A stretch of 64,000 nucleotides of DNA from Natrinema versiforme JCM 10478 (GCF_000337195.1 NZ_AOID01000029.1:1-64000); one strand, 5' to 3'. Positions 1 through 8,930 are shown, numbered from the stretch's first letter. The notes: a model not told the origin generated them from the letters alone. Numbers and translations are program-made.

Positions 1-2
1 AG

Positions 3-518
3 CCGTACTCGCCGCAGACGTGGTCGGTCGAAAGCGCCGTCGAGACCGGTGCCGACGCGATCGGCTACACCGTCTACCCGGGGACGAACCGCGAGCCGGA
101 GATGGTCGAGGAGTTCCGCGCGGTCCAGGAACGAGCGCGCGATTACGATCTCCCCGTCGCCATGTGGTCGTATCCGCGCGGCCAAGCGATCAAGGAACAC
201 CGCAGCCCCGAGGTCATCGCCTACGCGGCCCGGATCGGGCTCGAGTTGGGTGCCGACATCGCGAAGGTGAAATACCCGCGCAGTCCGGAAGCGCTCTCGC
301 ACGCGGTCGACGCGGCCGGCGATGTCCGGGTCGTCCTGAGCGGCGGGTCGAAGACGAGCGATTACGAGTTCCTCTCGACGGTCGAAGCCGCCATGGACGC
401 CGGGGCGGGCGGGCTCGCCGTCGGTCGCAACGTCTGGCAGCGAGAGAACCCCGAACGGATCCTCGACGCCCTCGAGCGAGTGATATTCGAGGGCGCGTCG
501 GCCGACGGTGCGCTATGA
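3..518 (+). CDS. class I fructose-bisphosphate aldolase (DhnA/FbaB type), C-terminal part
   Basis: The 5' end lies outside the window, so only the last 171 codons are seen. The product is the C-terminal half of an archaeal-type class I aldolase, a TIM-barrel enzyme that interconverts fructose-1,6-bisphosphate (or a related ketose phosphate) with triose phosphates through a Schiff-base lysine. The segment DIAKVKYPR carries the expected lysine. SGGSKTSDYEF and GAGGLAVGRNVWQ are the phosphate-binding loops typical of the DhnA family. The stop overlaps the ATG of the next gene as ATGA, so the two are co-translated. The FBPase beside it fits a gluconeogenic role. A 2-amino-3,7-dideoxy-heptulosonate synthase (AroA') is a close homologue and cannot be fully excluded without the N-terminus. 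Confidence 0.82.
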   Translation, partial: PYSPQTWSVESAVETGADAIGYTVYPGTNREPEMVEEFRAVQERARDYDLPVAMWSYPRGQAIKEHRSPEVIAYAARIGLELGADIAKVKYPRSPEALSHAVDAAGDVRVVLSGGSKTSDYEFLSTVEAAMDAGAGGLAVGRNVWQRENPERILDALERVIFEGASADGAL

Positions 519-1489
519 CCGTGGCCGATTCGGACGCCGACCACGAACCGATCTTGGACGCGGTCGCGGCGGTCGCCGCCGACGTGCCCGCCGAACTCCC
601 GCGTCTGCGCGGTCACCTGGACGGCGCTACGGCCGCCACTGGCGGTGACGACGACCGGGCGACCGACGACCGCAACCCGACCGGCGACGATCAGTCGGTA
701 GCCGATCGATGGCTCGACGACCGCTTTCGCGAGGCGATCGCGTCGCTCGAGGTGGTCGGTGCTTACGCGAGCGAGGAGCGCGCCGACGCGCTCGACTGCG
801 GCGACGGGTACGGCGTCGCCATCGACCCGCTCGACGGCTCGGACAACCTCGCCGCGAACGCCCCGATCGGGACGGTCCTGGGGATCTACGACGCGCCGCT
901 GCCGGCCCGCGGCACCGATCTAGTCGCGAGCGCAATCGTGATCTTCGGGCCGACTGTCACGATGACCGTCGCGGCCGACGGCGACGTGGTTCGGTATCGG
1001 GTCGACGAGGACGGTGAGCGGATCGATCCCCATCGGATCTCTCTCGCGAGCGAGCGTGCCGTGGACGGTGCTGGCGACGGGCTCGACGGCGTCTGTGGAT
1101 ACTCCGGCCGCCGTGACGACCTGTCGCCGACCCTGCTGGATCTCTTCGATTCGTTCCGCGCCGAACGACGGTTGCGGTACTGCGGCGCGGCAGTCGCCGA
1201 CGTGGTGACGCTCCTCGACCACGGCGGGGTGCTCTGCTATCCGGGCACCGATCGCCGACCGGACGGCGTCTTGCGCCTGCAGTACGAGGCGAATCCGATC
1301 GCACACGTCGTCGAGACCGCCGGCGGCCGGGCGATCGATGGTTCCACGGCCGAGGATGACGCCGACACGGAGACGACACCGAACCGGCTCCGACAGCGAG
1401 ATCCGAACGGTCTGCACGAACGCGTGCCGGTCTTCGTCGGCTCCCCGGAGCCGATCGGTCGGATAGAATCCGTCCTCGGGACCGAGTGA
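515..1489 (+). CDS. fbp: fructose-1,6-bisphosphatase (FBPase class I fold)
   Basis: This 324-residue protein hydrolyses fructose-1,6-bisphosphate to fructose-6-phosphate in gluconeogenesis. The metal-binding signature DPLDGSDN is at residues 104-111, preceded by the paired glutamates of ASEERAD near 87-88. GVCGYSGRRDD and YCGAAVADVV match the substrate-binding half of the family. A 25-residue Asp/Gly-rich insert near residues 38-62 is typical haloarchaeal padding. The ATG at 515 was chosen because it overlaps the aldolase stop as ATGA; the longer open frame upstream only shadows the aldolase. An inositol monophosphatase is the main alternative, but the length and motif spacing favour FBPase. 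Confidence 0.88.
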   Translation: MTVADSDADHEPILDAVAAVAADVPAELPRLRGHLDGATAATGGDDDRATDDRNPTGDDQSVADRWLDDRFREAIASLEVVGAYASEERADALDCGDGYGVAIDPLDGSDNLAANAPIGTVLGIYDAPLPARGTDLVASAIVIFGPTVTMTVAADGDVVRYRVDEDGERIDPHRISLASERAVDGAGDGLDGVCGYSGRRDDLSPTLLDLFDSFRAERRLRYCGAAVADVVTLLDHGGVLCYPGTDRRPDGVLRLQYEANPIAHVVETAGGRAIDGSTAEDDADTETTPNRLRQRDPNGLHERVPVFVGSPEPIGRIESVLGTE

Positions 1490-1607
1490 CGAGTGCGGCT
1501 TCGATCGCTGAACCGAGTGTCGATACCGGGCCGACGTACGTGTGTCCGGAGAAATCGAGCGAACGATGCGAGCGGGGAACAGAGCGAACGCATCGAAACG
1601 ATCGGCG

Positions 1608-2069
1608 TTAGGAAAGCAGCCGCTTGAGCCGAGCGAACAGCCCTTTCGAGGGATCGCCGCCGCGTTTCACGGATTCGCTCGAGTCCTCGATGTCGTCGTC
1701 GGTGCCGGCGGCGACGTCGGTCTCCACTCCCGGCTCGCTCGGGGTTGTCGCCGTCGCGGTCGCACCGTCGGCCGCCTTGACTGCGCGTTCGAGAAGCCCG
1801 TCGGCGTCGTTGACGGCCTCTTTCACCGGCGCGTCGACGACCGGCATGTCCGCGAAGCGGTCCCGGGTTACGGACGTGTCTGCGGCGATGATGATCGCCT
1901 CGGCCGCCTCGATGGCCTCGCTCGAGAGTTCGTTCTCCTGGCCCATGGCACCCTGGACCTCGACGTCGATCTCGTGGCCGTTCGCTTGGGCCGTCTGCTC
2001 TAAGTTCTCTGCCGCCATCTGGCTGTGTGCGATACCGGTCGGACAGGACGTGACTGCGACGAATTTCAT
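1608..2069 (-). CDS. ptfB: PTS fructose-specific enzyme IIB
   Basis: This is the cytosolic IIB component of a fructose phosphotransferase system. It takes the phosphate from IIA and passes it to fructose bound in IIC. The N-terminus has the phosphocysteine loop SCPTGIAHS with Cys9, diagnostic for fructose IIB. The IIB domain fills about residues 1-100, and an Asp/Thr-rich tail with a Lys/Arg end (about 50 residues) follows. It is the last gene of the operon, and its start overlaps the ptsI stop by 4 nt. A 118-bp convergent gap separates it from fbp. Haloferax volcanii has an equivalent fructose-induced operon (known from the literature). Confidence 0.93.
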   Translation of the reverse strand: MKFVAVTSCPTGIAHSQMAAENLEQTAQANGHEIDVEVQGAMGQENELSSEAIEAAEAIIIAADTSVTRDRFADMPVVDAPVKEAVNDADGLLERAVKAADGATATATTPSEPGVETDVAAGTDDDIEDSSESVKRGGDPSKGLFARLKRLLS

Positions 2070-3820
2070 GGTGTTTCGGAGTCGGAATCTGAATCGCGAT
2101 TGTGGTCGTGGTCGCGGTTTGCTACGCGGTCCCGGACGGCGGCGCTCGTGGCCGCGTCCGTCGCGCTCTCGGCGAGCGTCTCGGCGTCCGCGGTATCGAC
2201 CGCCGCGATATTCGCCTTTACGTCGGGGATCGTTACGGCACTCATACTAAGCTCGTCGAGCCCGAGCCCCACGAGTAGTTCGGTCAGGTCGGGATCGCCG
2301 GCCATCTCGCCGCACATGCCGACCCACGCGTCGCCCGCGTGACCGGCCGCGACGGTGCGCTCGATCGCCCGGAGCACGGCCGGCTCACAGGGATCGTGCA
2401 ACTCGGCGACGCGGTCGTTCTCCCGGGCCGCGGCCATCACGTACTGCGTGAGGTCGTTCGTCCCGATACTCAGGAAGTCGACGCGTTCGGCGAGCGCCTC
2501 GGCCGTCAGCGCCGCGCTCGGCGTTTCGATCATCACGCCCAGCTCCGGCACCTCGCGGTCGAGTCCTTCGGACGCGAGGTCGTCGGCGACCGACGCCGCG
2601 GTCTCCAGGGCGGCCTCGAGCTCCGACACCGTTGCGACCATCGGGAACATCACCGAGAGCGTGCCCGGTTCGGCCGCGTTCGCCCGGAGCAGCGCGCGCA
2701 ACTGCGTCTCGAAGAGGTCGGCGTCGGGACCGAGCGACCGCCGGATCCCGCGTTCGCCGAGGAACGGGTTCTCCGGGTCCGGCATGTCGAGATACGGGAT
2801 CGGCTTGTCGCCGCCGACGTCGAGCGTCCGCACGACGACCCGTCCGTCGGGAAACGCCGCGAGCGCCTCGCGGTAGACCTCGACCTGTTCGTCCTCGTCG
2901 GGCGGCGCCTCCCGGTCGAGAAAGAGGAACTCGGTCCGGAAGAGACCGATCCCGTCCGCGCCCTGCGCGACGGCACCCTCGAGTTCCGCGAGGGTACCGA
3001 CGTTGGCCGCGACCTCGACGGCGCGTCCGTCGGCCGTCTCGACCGATTCCTCGCGAATCTCGACGTCGCGGCCGCCGGCCGCGCGCTCGCGCTGGTCGGG
3101 CGTCGGGTCGGCGATCACCGCGCCGTCCTCGCCGTCGACCAGTACGTCGGTCCCGTCGTCGATCGACTCGAGGCCGTCGCCGACGCCGACGACGGCGGGG
3201 ATCCCCAGCGAGCGGGCGAAGATCGCGGCGTGGGAGGTCCGACCGCCCTCGATCGTCGCGAATCCGGCGACGCGCTCGGAGTCGAGCTGTGCGGTATCGC
3301 TCGGCGTCAAGCGTTCGGCGAGGAGAACCGAACCCGTCGACAGCGAAGCGAGGTCGACGCGATCCGCGTCGGTGAGCAGCCGCAACAGTCGGTCCCGCAC
3401 GTCGCGGAGGTCGTCAGCGCGCTCGGCCATCCGCCCGTCCATCCCCTCGAACCGCGCGATGGGGTCCTCGAAGGCGTCCTCGACCGCGTGCTCGGCTGGC
3501 AGGCCGTCGTCGACACCCGCTTCGACGCCGTCGATGATCTGCGGATCGTCGACGAACTGTTTATGCGCGTCGAACACCGCAGCCTCGTCCTCGCCGACGC
3601 GCTCGGCGGTTCGGTCGCGCTCGCGCTCGAGTTCCGCGCGAGCGCGCTCTCGCGCGTCCTCGAACCGCTCGCGTTCGGCGTCGGGATCGACCGTCTCGGC
3701 CGCGGGCGGCTCGTCGAGTTCGAGGTCGGCGTTCGGATCGTACCAGACGACGCTGCCGACATCAGATAGCGGCGTGACGCCGGTTCCTTCGTGCGCTCGC
3801 GGTGCGGACTCCGGAGTCAT
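2066..3820 (-). CDS. ptsI: PTS enzyme I (phosphoenolpyruvate-protein phosphotransferase)
   Basis: This 584-residue enzyme autophosphorylates from phosphoenolpyruvate and passes the phosphate to HPr. The active-site motif GGRTSHAAIFARS places the phosphohistidine at His197. The C-terminal PEP-binding TIM barrel shows GLFRTEFLF, the arginine-rich RTLDVGGDK, the metal ligands of GVMIETPSA, the signature GTNDLTQY, and a catalytic Cys in GMCGEMAG. Length is normal for enzyme I. It lies between ptsH and ptfB in the order usual for haloarchaeal fructose operons. The start was taken at the ATG 4 nt from ptsH. PtsI is rare in archaea and is generally thought to have come from bacteria. Confidence 0.95.
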   Translation of the reverse strand: MTPESAPRAHEGTGVTPLSDVGSVVWYDPNADLELDEPPAAETVDPDAERERFEDARERARAELERERDRTAERVGEDEAAVFDAHKQFVDDPQIIDGVEAGVDDGLPAEHAVEDAFEDPIARFEGMDGRMAERADDLRDVRDRLLRLLTDADRVDLASLSTGSVLLAERLTPSDTAQLDSERVAGFATIEGGRTSHAAIFARSLGIPAVVGVGDGLESIDDGTDVLVDGEDGAVIADPTPDQRERAAGGRDVEIREESVETADGRAVEVAANVGTLAELEGAVAQGADGIGLFRTEFLFLDREAPPDEDEQVEVYREALAAFPDGRVVVRTLDVGGDKPIPYLDMPDPENPFLGERGIRRSLGPDADLFETQLRALLRANAAEPGTLSVMFPMVATVSELEAALETAASVADDLASEGLDREVPELGVMIETPSAALTAEALAERVDFLSIGTNDLTQYVMAAARENDRVAELHDPCEPAVLRAIERTVAAGHAGDAWVGMCGEMAGDPDLTELLVGLGLDELSMSAVTIPDVKANIAAVDTADAETLAESATDAATSAAVRDRVANRDHDHNRDSDSDSETP

Positions 3821-3824
3821 GGAT

Positions 3825-4121
3825 TCAGGTCCCCGAACTCGATTCGGCCGCGGACTCGGTCTCAGGCGTCGTGAGCAGTTCCTCGAGGTCGTCGAGCGCC
3901 GCTTCGGCGTCGTCGCCCTCGGCGATCAGCCGGACGTCCTCGCCGCTGGCGACACCGAGGCTGGTCACCGCGAGCATGCTCGCTGCGTCGACCGGCTCGT
4001 CCCCATCGGCCGGGGCGACCCGTACGTCGGCGTCGAATTCGGTCGCCGTCTCGACGAACGTCGCGGCCGGCCGCGCGTGGAGTCCGTCCTCGGGGACTAC
4101 GGTGACGGTGCGCTCCATCAC
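3825..4121 (-). CDS. ptsH: PTS phosphocarrier protein HPr
   Basis: HPr of 98 residues carries phosphate from enzyme I to IIA(Fru). The active site GLHARPAA puts the phosphohistidine at His15 (His14 if the second Met is the start). SMLAVTSLGV near residues 48-57 matches the helix that holds regulatory Ser46 in Gram-positive HPr, but no HPr kinase is seen here, so regulation at this serine is unproven. The last 12 residues are a Ser/Glu-rich extension beyond the usual 85-88 residues. Its start overlaps the end of the IIA gene by 4 nt, indicating coupled translation. Confidence 0.94.
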   Translation of the reverse strand: MMERTVTVVPEDGLHARPAATFVETATEFDADVRVAPADGDEPVDAASMLAVTSLGVASGEDVRLIAEGDDAEAALDDLEELLTTPETESAAESSSGT

Positions 4122-4588
4122 GCGACCGCCTCCGTGATCGTCTCCTCGATCGCCGCCTTCGAGTCGGCCTCGTGGAGGCGCTCGCGAACGTCATCGTGCA
4201 TCAGGGCCCGCGAGAGCGAACTCAGGAGCTCGAGGTGGTCTTCCCCGCCCTCGGCGGGGACGAGCAGCATGAACAGCAGCGTTGCCGGCTCGCCGTCCAT
4301 CGCGTCGAAGTCGATGCCGGCCGAGGAGCGCGCGAAGACGATGGTCGGCTCGGCGACCGCGTCGGTCTTCGCATGCGGGATACCGATCCCCATGCCGACG
4401 CCTGTCGTCGTCTCCTCCTCGCGGGCGAGCAGCGCCTCGAGGGCTGCCTCGCGGTCGGTGACGCGGCCGGCGTCGACCGCGCGGTCGAGCAGGAATTCGA
4501 TCGCGGCTGCCTTCTCTTCGGGCGGTTCCTCGAGCGTGATCAGTTCGGGGATCAGTACGGCGTCGATTTCGGGTTCGGTTTGAGTCAT
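4118..4588 (-). CDS. ptfA: PTS fructose-specific enzyme IIA
   Basis: This 156-residue protein of the fructose/mannitol IIA family receives phosphate from HPr and gives it to IIB. The signature GMGIGIPHAKT contains the phosphohistidine at His72, and PATLLFMLLVPAEGG is the conserved strand and loop that follows. Length is typical of a stand-alone IIA domain. In many bacteria IIA, HPr and IIB-IIC are fused; here every component is a separate gene, as in Haloferax. It follows ptfC after a 36-nt gap and precedes ptsH with a 4-nt overlap. Confidence 0.94.
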   Translation of the reverse strand: MTQTEPEIDAVLIPELITLEEPPEEKAAAIEFLLDRAVDAGRVTDREAALEALLAREEETTTGVGMGIGIPHAKTDAVAEPTIVFARSSAGIDFDAMDGEPATLLFMLLVPAEGGEDHLELLSSLSRALMHDDVRERLHEADSKAAIEETITEAVA

Positions 4589-4624
4589 TGTCTGATCGCT
4601 GTGGTAGTATCGGCCATCGTGGCG

Positions 4625-5830
4625 TTAGTCGTTCGTTTGTCCTGCGTTCGTCTGTCCGGAGTCGGTTACGGACTTCGCTGGTTTGGCACCGGCGACTCGC
4701 TCGTGGTAGTCCGGCTTGATCAGCGTGGCGACCGTGGCTGTGACCGCTGTCCCGAGTGCAATACAGGCGAGGAACAGCAGCGCGCTGTTCGAGAGGATCA
4801 CGACGAAGATGCCGCCGTGGGGGGCCGGCATCGTCACGCCGAGCCAGAGCGCTGCCGCGCCGGCCGTCGCGCTGCCGAGGACTGCCGACGGGATGACCCG
4901 GAGCGGATCGGCGGCGGCGTAGGGGATCGCCCCCTCCGTGATGAAGGCAAAGCCGAGCGGGACAGCCGCCTTCGCGTTCTCGTACATCTCCGCGGCGTAC
5001 TTCTGGGGCGCGATGAAATTCGAGAGCGCGAGGCCGAGCGGCGGGACCATCCCGCCGATCATCACGGCGGCCATCGGCGCGAAGATCTGGTCCGCGACGA
5101 GGACGGTCCCGAACACGTACGCGACCTTGTTGATCGGGCCGCCCATGTCGACCGCCATCATTCCCCCGAGGATCGCCCCGAGCAGGAGGGCGTTCGATCC
5201 CTGCATGCCCTCGAGTGCGGACGTCAGCGCGTCGTCGAGGATGGCGATCGGGACCCCGAGACCGAGGATGACGATCGGGGCGAGCAGCAGCGTCGTGAAC
5301 ACGGGGATGATAAGGATCGGCATCATCTGCGAGACGACCGATGGCACCGACCACCCTTTCATCCAGCGGGCGACGTAGCCCGCGAGGAGGCCAACGACGA
5401 TCGCCCCGAGGAAGCCGGCGACCGCTCCGTCGGCCTCGAAGCCGATGACTAGCCCGGCGGCCTCGATGATCGCCTCCTGCTGGATCACCCACGAGAGGGT
5501 GAACCCGGGCGCGAGTCCGGGTTTGTCCGCGATCGCGTACGCGATATACCCACCTAGAACGGGGATCATGAGCGTTAGTCCGAGGTCGCCGATCTGGGCT
5601 AGGTACCACGGGATCGTTCCCGTATCCTCGAAGACGGTCTCGGTGGTCGTTTCCGCGCCGGGCATCGGAAGTCCCAGAATCGTCTCCGGCAGCTCCGCGA
5701 CCATGAACGCGAGCGCGAGGCAGATCCCGCCGATCGTCACGAACGGGATCATAAATGACACGCCCGTCATCAGGTCCTCTTTCACCGACGTGAGGTGCGT
5801 GCGAAGTCTGTTTGCTACCCTATCGTTCAT
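4625..5830 (-). CDS. ptfC: PTS fructose-specific enzyme IIC, membrane permease
   Basis: This 401-residue integral membrane protein binds external fructose and moves it inward while IIB phosphorylates it to fructose-1-phosphate. About nine to ten hydrophobic segments are visible. The family motif GGPINKVAY sits near the middle, and AFITEGAIPYAAADP is the conserved GITEGAIPF-type substrate loop. LMTGVSFMIPFV near the N-terminus matches the start of fructose IIC domains. It is the first gene of the ptfC-ptfA-ptsH-ptsI-ptfB run and has its own AT-rich promoter region upstream. Confidence 0.95.
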   Translation of the reverse strand: MNDRVANRLRTHLTSVKEDLMTGVSFMIPFVTIGGICLALAFMVAELPETILGLPMPGAETTTETVFEDTGTIPWYLAQIGDLGLTLMIPVLGGYIAYAIADKPGLAPGFTLSWVIQQEAIIEAAGLVIGFEADGAVAGFLGAIVVGLLAGYVARWMKGWSVPSVVSQMMPILIIPVFTTLLLAPIVILGLGVPIAILDDALTSALEGMQGSNALLLGAILGGMMAVDMGGPINKVAYVFGTVLVADQIFAPMAAVMIGGMVPPLGLALSNFIAPQKYAAEMYENAKAAVPLGFAFITEGAIPYAAADPLRVIPSAVLGSATAGAAALWLGVTMPAPHGGIFVVILSNSALLFLACIALGTAVTATVATLIKPDYHERVAGAKPAKSVTDSGQTNAGQTND

Positions 5831-6033
5831 AATTATCTAACACGCTATAGCGAAACGTTCGTATCTCTGTGGCAAAATAGTTTCGAGTATGTTTGTTTCT
5901 TATTGTATTATATAGTATTAAGTTTCGGACGGAGACGGACAGGGTGCATTGAGAAGGGCCATACCGGTGGGTACGATCGGTTGCGTCACCGCCGATCACA
6001 TCGATCAGTTCGACCGGACGCGACCGCGCTCGG
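5831..6033 (-). promoter_or_regulatory. promoter and leader region of the ptfC operon
   Basis: The 203-bp gap between pfkB and ptfC is sharply AT-rich at 5826-5930. Read on the minus strand it contains a TATA-like stretch (ACTATATAATAC, about 5905-5916) roughly 75-85 nt upstream of the ptfC ATG, which implies a leader of about 50 nt. A perfect 10-bp palindrome CGCTATAGCG lies at 5843-5852 just before the start codon. The palindrome could be an operator or a hairpin; which one is not known. Confidence 0.5.
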
Positions 6034-6942
6034 TCAATACGTCGACACCGCGATCGCGTCCCGCTCGTTGCTGACGTCGGTCAGCGGCGGGACCTGTGTC
6101 CCCGAGACGGAGACGACGTGCGACGAGACGGCGACACCGGAGCGGAGTGCCTGGGCGGCCGACTCGCCGCGCGCGTGGGCGGCGAGGACACCGGCCAACA
6201 GGGAGTCGCCGGCTCCGACGGTATCGACCACGGTAACGTCCCTCGCGGGCGCGTGGAGGTGCCGCTCCGGGGTCGCCATCACGGCACCCTCGTCACCGAG
6301 GGAGGCGACGACGCGCTCGAAGCCGTCCGCCCGAAGCGCGTCGGCGGCCGCGAGCGCGTCCCGAACGCCGTCGATCCGGGTGTCCGTCGCTGCCGCGAGT
6401 TCCTCGAGGTTCGGTTTGCAGAGCGCGTACTCTCCCTCGAGTGCCGAGAGCGTCGCGCCGTCCACGTCGACGACCGTCTCCCAGGGCCCGGCGTCGGCGA
6501 GTCGATCGATCGCGTCGGGGCCGACGCCCTTCGGGCGACTGCCGGCGATAACCACCGTCTCAGGGTCGTACTCGCGCAATCGCTCGCCGATCGTCTCGAT
6601 CGCGACCCCCGAGACTCGCGGACCGTTCTGGTTGATCTTGTACTCGCCATCGGCCGTGAGGACGGTCGTGTTCAGTCGGGTCTCGCCCTCGATTTCGACG
6701 AAATCGGTCGCGATCCCGTCCGTCGACAGTTCGTCCCGGAGGAATCGCCCGAGCCGGCCGCCAGCCAGACCGGTCGCGACGGTGTCGACGCCGAGTGCTG
6801 CCAGGTACTTCGAGACGTTGATCCCCTTCCCGCCCGCGTCGTAGCGGTACTCGTCGGTACGCGCGATCGCGCCGTCGGCGAGTGGGTCGGGCAACTCGAC
6901 CGTGTAGTCGACTGCCGGGTTGAGCGTGACGCTCGCGATCAT
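6034..6942 (-). CDS. pfkB: 1-phosphofructokinase (PfkB/ribokinase family)
   Basis: This 302-residue ribokinase-fold enzyme phosphorylates fructose-1-phosphate, the PTS product, to fructose-1,6-bisphosphate. Visible motifs are the N-terminal TLNPAVDYT, GGKGINVSKYLAALG for substrate binding, VIAGSRPKGV, and the catalytic DTVGAGDS near residues 240-247 with the base Asp246. The ATG at 6942 was preferred over a start 13 codons upstream because it overlaps the glpR stop as ATGA and gives the usual MIxSVTLNPAxD beginning. Position between glpR and the PTS genes supports 1-phosphofructokinase over other sugar kinases. Confidence 0.93.
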   Translation of the reverse strand: MIASVTLNPAVDYTVELPDPLADGAIARTDEYRYDAGGKGINVSKYLAALGVDTVATGLAGGRLGRFLRDELSTDGIATDFVEIEGETRLNTTVLTADGEYKINQNGPRVSGVAIETIGERLREYDPETVVIAGSRPKGVGPDAIDRLADAGPWETVVDVDGATLSALEGEYALCKPNLEELAAATDTRIDGVRDALAAADALRADGFERVVASLGDEGAVMATPERHLHAPARDVTVVDTVGAGDSLLAGVLAAHARGESAAQALRSGVAVSSHVVSVSGTQVPPLTDVSNERDAIAVSTY

Positions 6943-7703
6943 CCGGCCTCCACCCCCACGATCACGTCGGCCGCCGTACACGTCTCGGCGAGTTCGCCGG
7001 TCGGTTCGGCGTCGGTCACCAGCACATCGACATCCTCGAGGGTGGCGAACTGGGCGAAACTTCGCTCTCCGAACTTGGTCTCGTCGGCGACGAGCACGAC
7101 GCGCTCGGCGCTCTCGACCATGAGCTGTTTCATGCGGGCTTCGTCCTCGTTAGGGGTCGTCAGGCTCCCGTCGTCGGAGAGAGCGTTCGTTCCGAGAAAG
7201 AGGAGATCGAAGTTCGTTCGCTCCATGAACGCCTCCGCGCTCGGGCCGACGAGCGCCCGCGTCCGGTGACGGAGCGTTCCGCCGGTGAGCTTCACGTCGG
7301 TCGCCTCTTTCCCGAGTTCGAGCGCGAGCAGCGGGGAATTGGTCACCGGAATGAAGGAGATGTCCGTCGGCACCTGCATCGCGACCTGCATCGTGGTCGT
7401 TCCCGAGTCGAAGAACACGACCTGACCGTCGTGGATCTCCGTCACCGCCCGCGAACCGATCGCGGCCTTCGCCTCCAGGTTCTGGACCTCCTTTTGCCCG
7501 TAGGTCTGTTCGCGGCCGACTGCGGTCATCGGTACCGCCCCGCCGTGGGACCGCTCGATCAGTCGCTCGTCCTCTAGTTCGTCGAGGTCACGCCGGATCG
7601 TCGCCTTCGACACACCGAGCTCGTCGGCCAGCGCGTCGACCGAGCAGCCGTCCCGATCCGAGACGAGTTCGACGATCTTTCGCTTCCGCTGTTCGGGTAA
7701 CAT
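6939..7703 (-). CDS. glpR: GlpR, DeoR-family transcriptional regulator of sugar metabolism
   Basis: This 254-residue repressor has an N-terminal DeoR helix-turn-helix (residues about 1-58, with VDALADELGVSKATIRRDL as the recognition unit) and a sugar-phosphate-sensing domain. VVFFDSGTTTMQVAMQ and LVADETKFG are hallmarks of the DeoR sensor. In Haloferax volcanii GlpR represses pfkB and kdgK when glycerol is the carbon source (literature). Co-transcription with pfkB and proximity to the PTS operon argue for the same job here. The glycerol genes at 45-52 kb may share this control; that is inference. Confidence 0.92.
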   Translation of the reverse strand: MLPEQRKRKIVELVSDRDGCSVDALADELGVSKATIRRDLDELEDERLIERSHGGAVPMTAVGREQTYGQKEVQNLEAKAAIGSRAVTEIHDGQVVFFDSGTTTMQVAMQVPTDISFIPVTNSPLLALELGKEATDVKLTGGTLRHRTRALVGPSAEAFMERTNFDLLFLGTNALSDDGSLTTPNEDEARMKQLMVESAERVVLVADETKFGERSFAQFATLEDVDVLVTDAEPTGELAETCTAADVIVGVEAG

Positions 7704-7949
7704 GGGGAACGTCTTCGATACTGTCTCAGGTCTGCACGGTTTTATTTGTTTATGCCGATCTATGCGATTGTTTCTGTTTGCATAGAACGGCCACGGGACG
7801 AATCGCGTTCGCTCGTCGGCTGCAGGCAGCGCAAAACGATAGTGGATGAAAACGAAACGCGAACCCGGACCGGTGCCGAAATCGAAAGCCGAACTCGGAA
7901 CCGGATCGAGAGTCGGTACCGAAACCGAACGGAACTCGTACTGGGGAGG
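7704..7949 (-). promoter_or_regulatory. promoter region of glpR-pfkB
   Basis: In this 246-bp gap, minus-strand reading shows an AT-rich TATA-like element (ATAAACAAATAAAA, about 7741-7754) some 38-50 nt upstream of the glpR ATG, within a sequence otherwise rich in GC. The rest of the gap, toward the leuB stop, has imperfect CGGAACC-type repeats around 7855-7930 but no recognisable gene. Confidence 0.45.
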
Positions 7950-8930
7950 TTACAGCCGGTCGATGATCGCGTCGGTCACGTCCCCGGTCGAGGCGTCGCC
8001 GCCCAGATCCGGCGTGCGTGGCCCGTCCTCGAGCGTCGCCTCGACGGCCGCGTGAACGCGGTCGCTCTCCTCGTCGTAGCCGAGGTACTCGAGGAGCATG
8101 GCGGCGGAGATGATCGTCGCGGCCGGGTTCGCGACCCCCTCGCCGGCGATGTCGGGCGCGGTGCCGTGGACGGGCTCGAACAGGGCGCGGTCGGGGCCGA
8201 TGTTGGCCGAGGGCAGGAGACCGAGGCCGCCCACGAGCCCGGCCGCAAGATCCGAGAGCACGTCGCCCGCGAGGTTCGGACAGACGACCACGTCGAACTG
8301 CTCGGGGTCGAGACAGACCCGGGTCGCGAAGGCGTCCATCAGCACTTGGTCGGTCTCGACGCCGTTCTCGTCCGCGACGCCTTTGACCGTATCGCGGAAG
8401 AGCCCGTCCGTCTCGCGCATGACGTTCGCCTTGTGGACGATCGAGAACCCGTCGTGGTCGTCACCGGAAACGTACTCGCAGGCGAACTCGGCGAGTCGTT
8501 CCGACGCGGATTCCGTGACGACGCGGGTCAGCGTCGAGACGTCTTGGGTCAGTCGATCCTCGAGCCCCGAGTAGACGCCCTCGGTGTTCTCACGGAGGAA
8601 GACGAGATCCGTCTCGGGGCGGACGGCGTCGACGCCGGGATACGCCTTCGCCGGGCGGACGTTGACGAAGGAGTCGACTGCCTCTCGGAGCGGGAGGATG
8701 ACGTCCGCGGCCGTGTCGCCGGCCGCGCCGAACAGCGTCGCGTCGGCCGACGCCGCGAGGTCGTAGGTCTCCTGGGGCAGCGCCTCGCCGGTCTCTTCTT
8801 TCACGGCGTCGCCAGCGTCAGCTTCGACGAACTCGAAGTCGATCTCGAGGGCCTCGAGGACCGCGACCGCGGCGGGTGTTACTTCCTGTCCGATCCCGTC
8901 GCCCGGAATGACGGCGATTTCGTGAGTCAT
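7950..8930 (-). CDS. leuB: 3-isopropylmalate dehydrogenase
   Basis: The 326-residue product belongs to the isocitrate/isopropylmalate dehydrogenase family and would oxidise and decarboxylate 3-isopropylmalate with NAD in leucine synthesis. Motifs are the N-terminal [12 protein letters not shown], the substrate arginines and [13 protein letters not shown], and near the C-terminus [13 protein letters not shown] with ANPAATI for the cofactor. The ATG at 8930 was chosen over a GTG two codons upstream because [14 protein letters not shown] is the usual start. It is separated from leuD by a transporter gene, which is unusual for an otherwise compact pathway operon. Homoisocitrate or tartrate dehydrogenase are less likely given the neighbours. 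Confidence 0.92.
   Translation of the reverse strand: MTHEIAVIPGDGIGQEVTPAAVAVLEALEIDFEFVEADAGDAVKEETGEALPQETYDLAASADATLFGAAGDTAADVILPLREAVDSFVNVRPAKAYPGVDAVRPETDLVFLRENTEGVYSGLEDRLTQDVSTLTRVVTESASERLAEFACEYVSGDDHDGFSIVHKANVMRETDGLFRDTVKGVADENGVETDQVLMDAFATRVCLDPEQFDVVVCPNLAGDVLSDLAAGLVGGLGLLPSANIGPDRALFEPVHGTAPDIAGEGVANPAATIISAAMLLEYLGYDEESDRVHAAVEATLEDGPRTPDLGGDASTGDVTDAIIDRL

Noticed and set aside
20-514. Upstream extension of the FBPase frame
   Set aside because: Its translation is arginine-rich and antisense to codon preference; it overlaps the aldolase coding frame, whose motifs are clear.
2339-3769. 476-codon plus-strand frame opposite ptsI
   Set aside because: High-GC shadow frame; ptsI on the minus strand has all catalytic motifs.
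7855-7935. Repeated CGGAACC/GAAACCG-like units upstream of glpR, considered as a CRISPR-like or operator array
   Set aside because: Units are irregular in length and sequence with no spacer structure; no cas genes are nearby.
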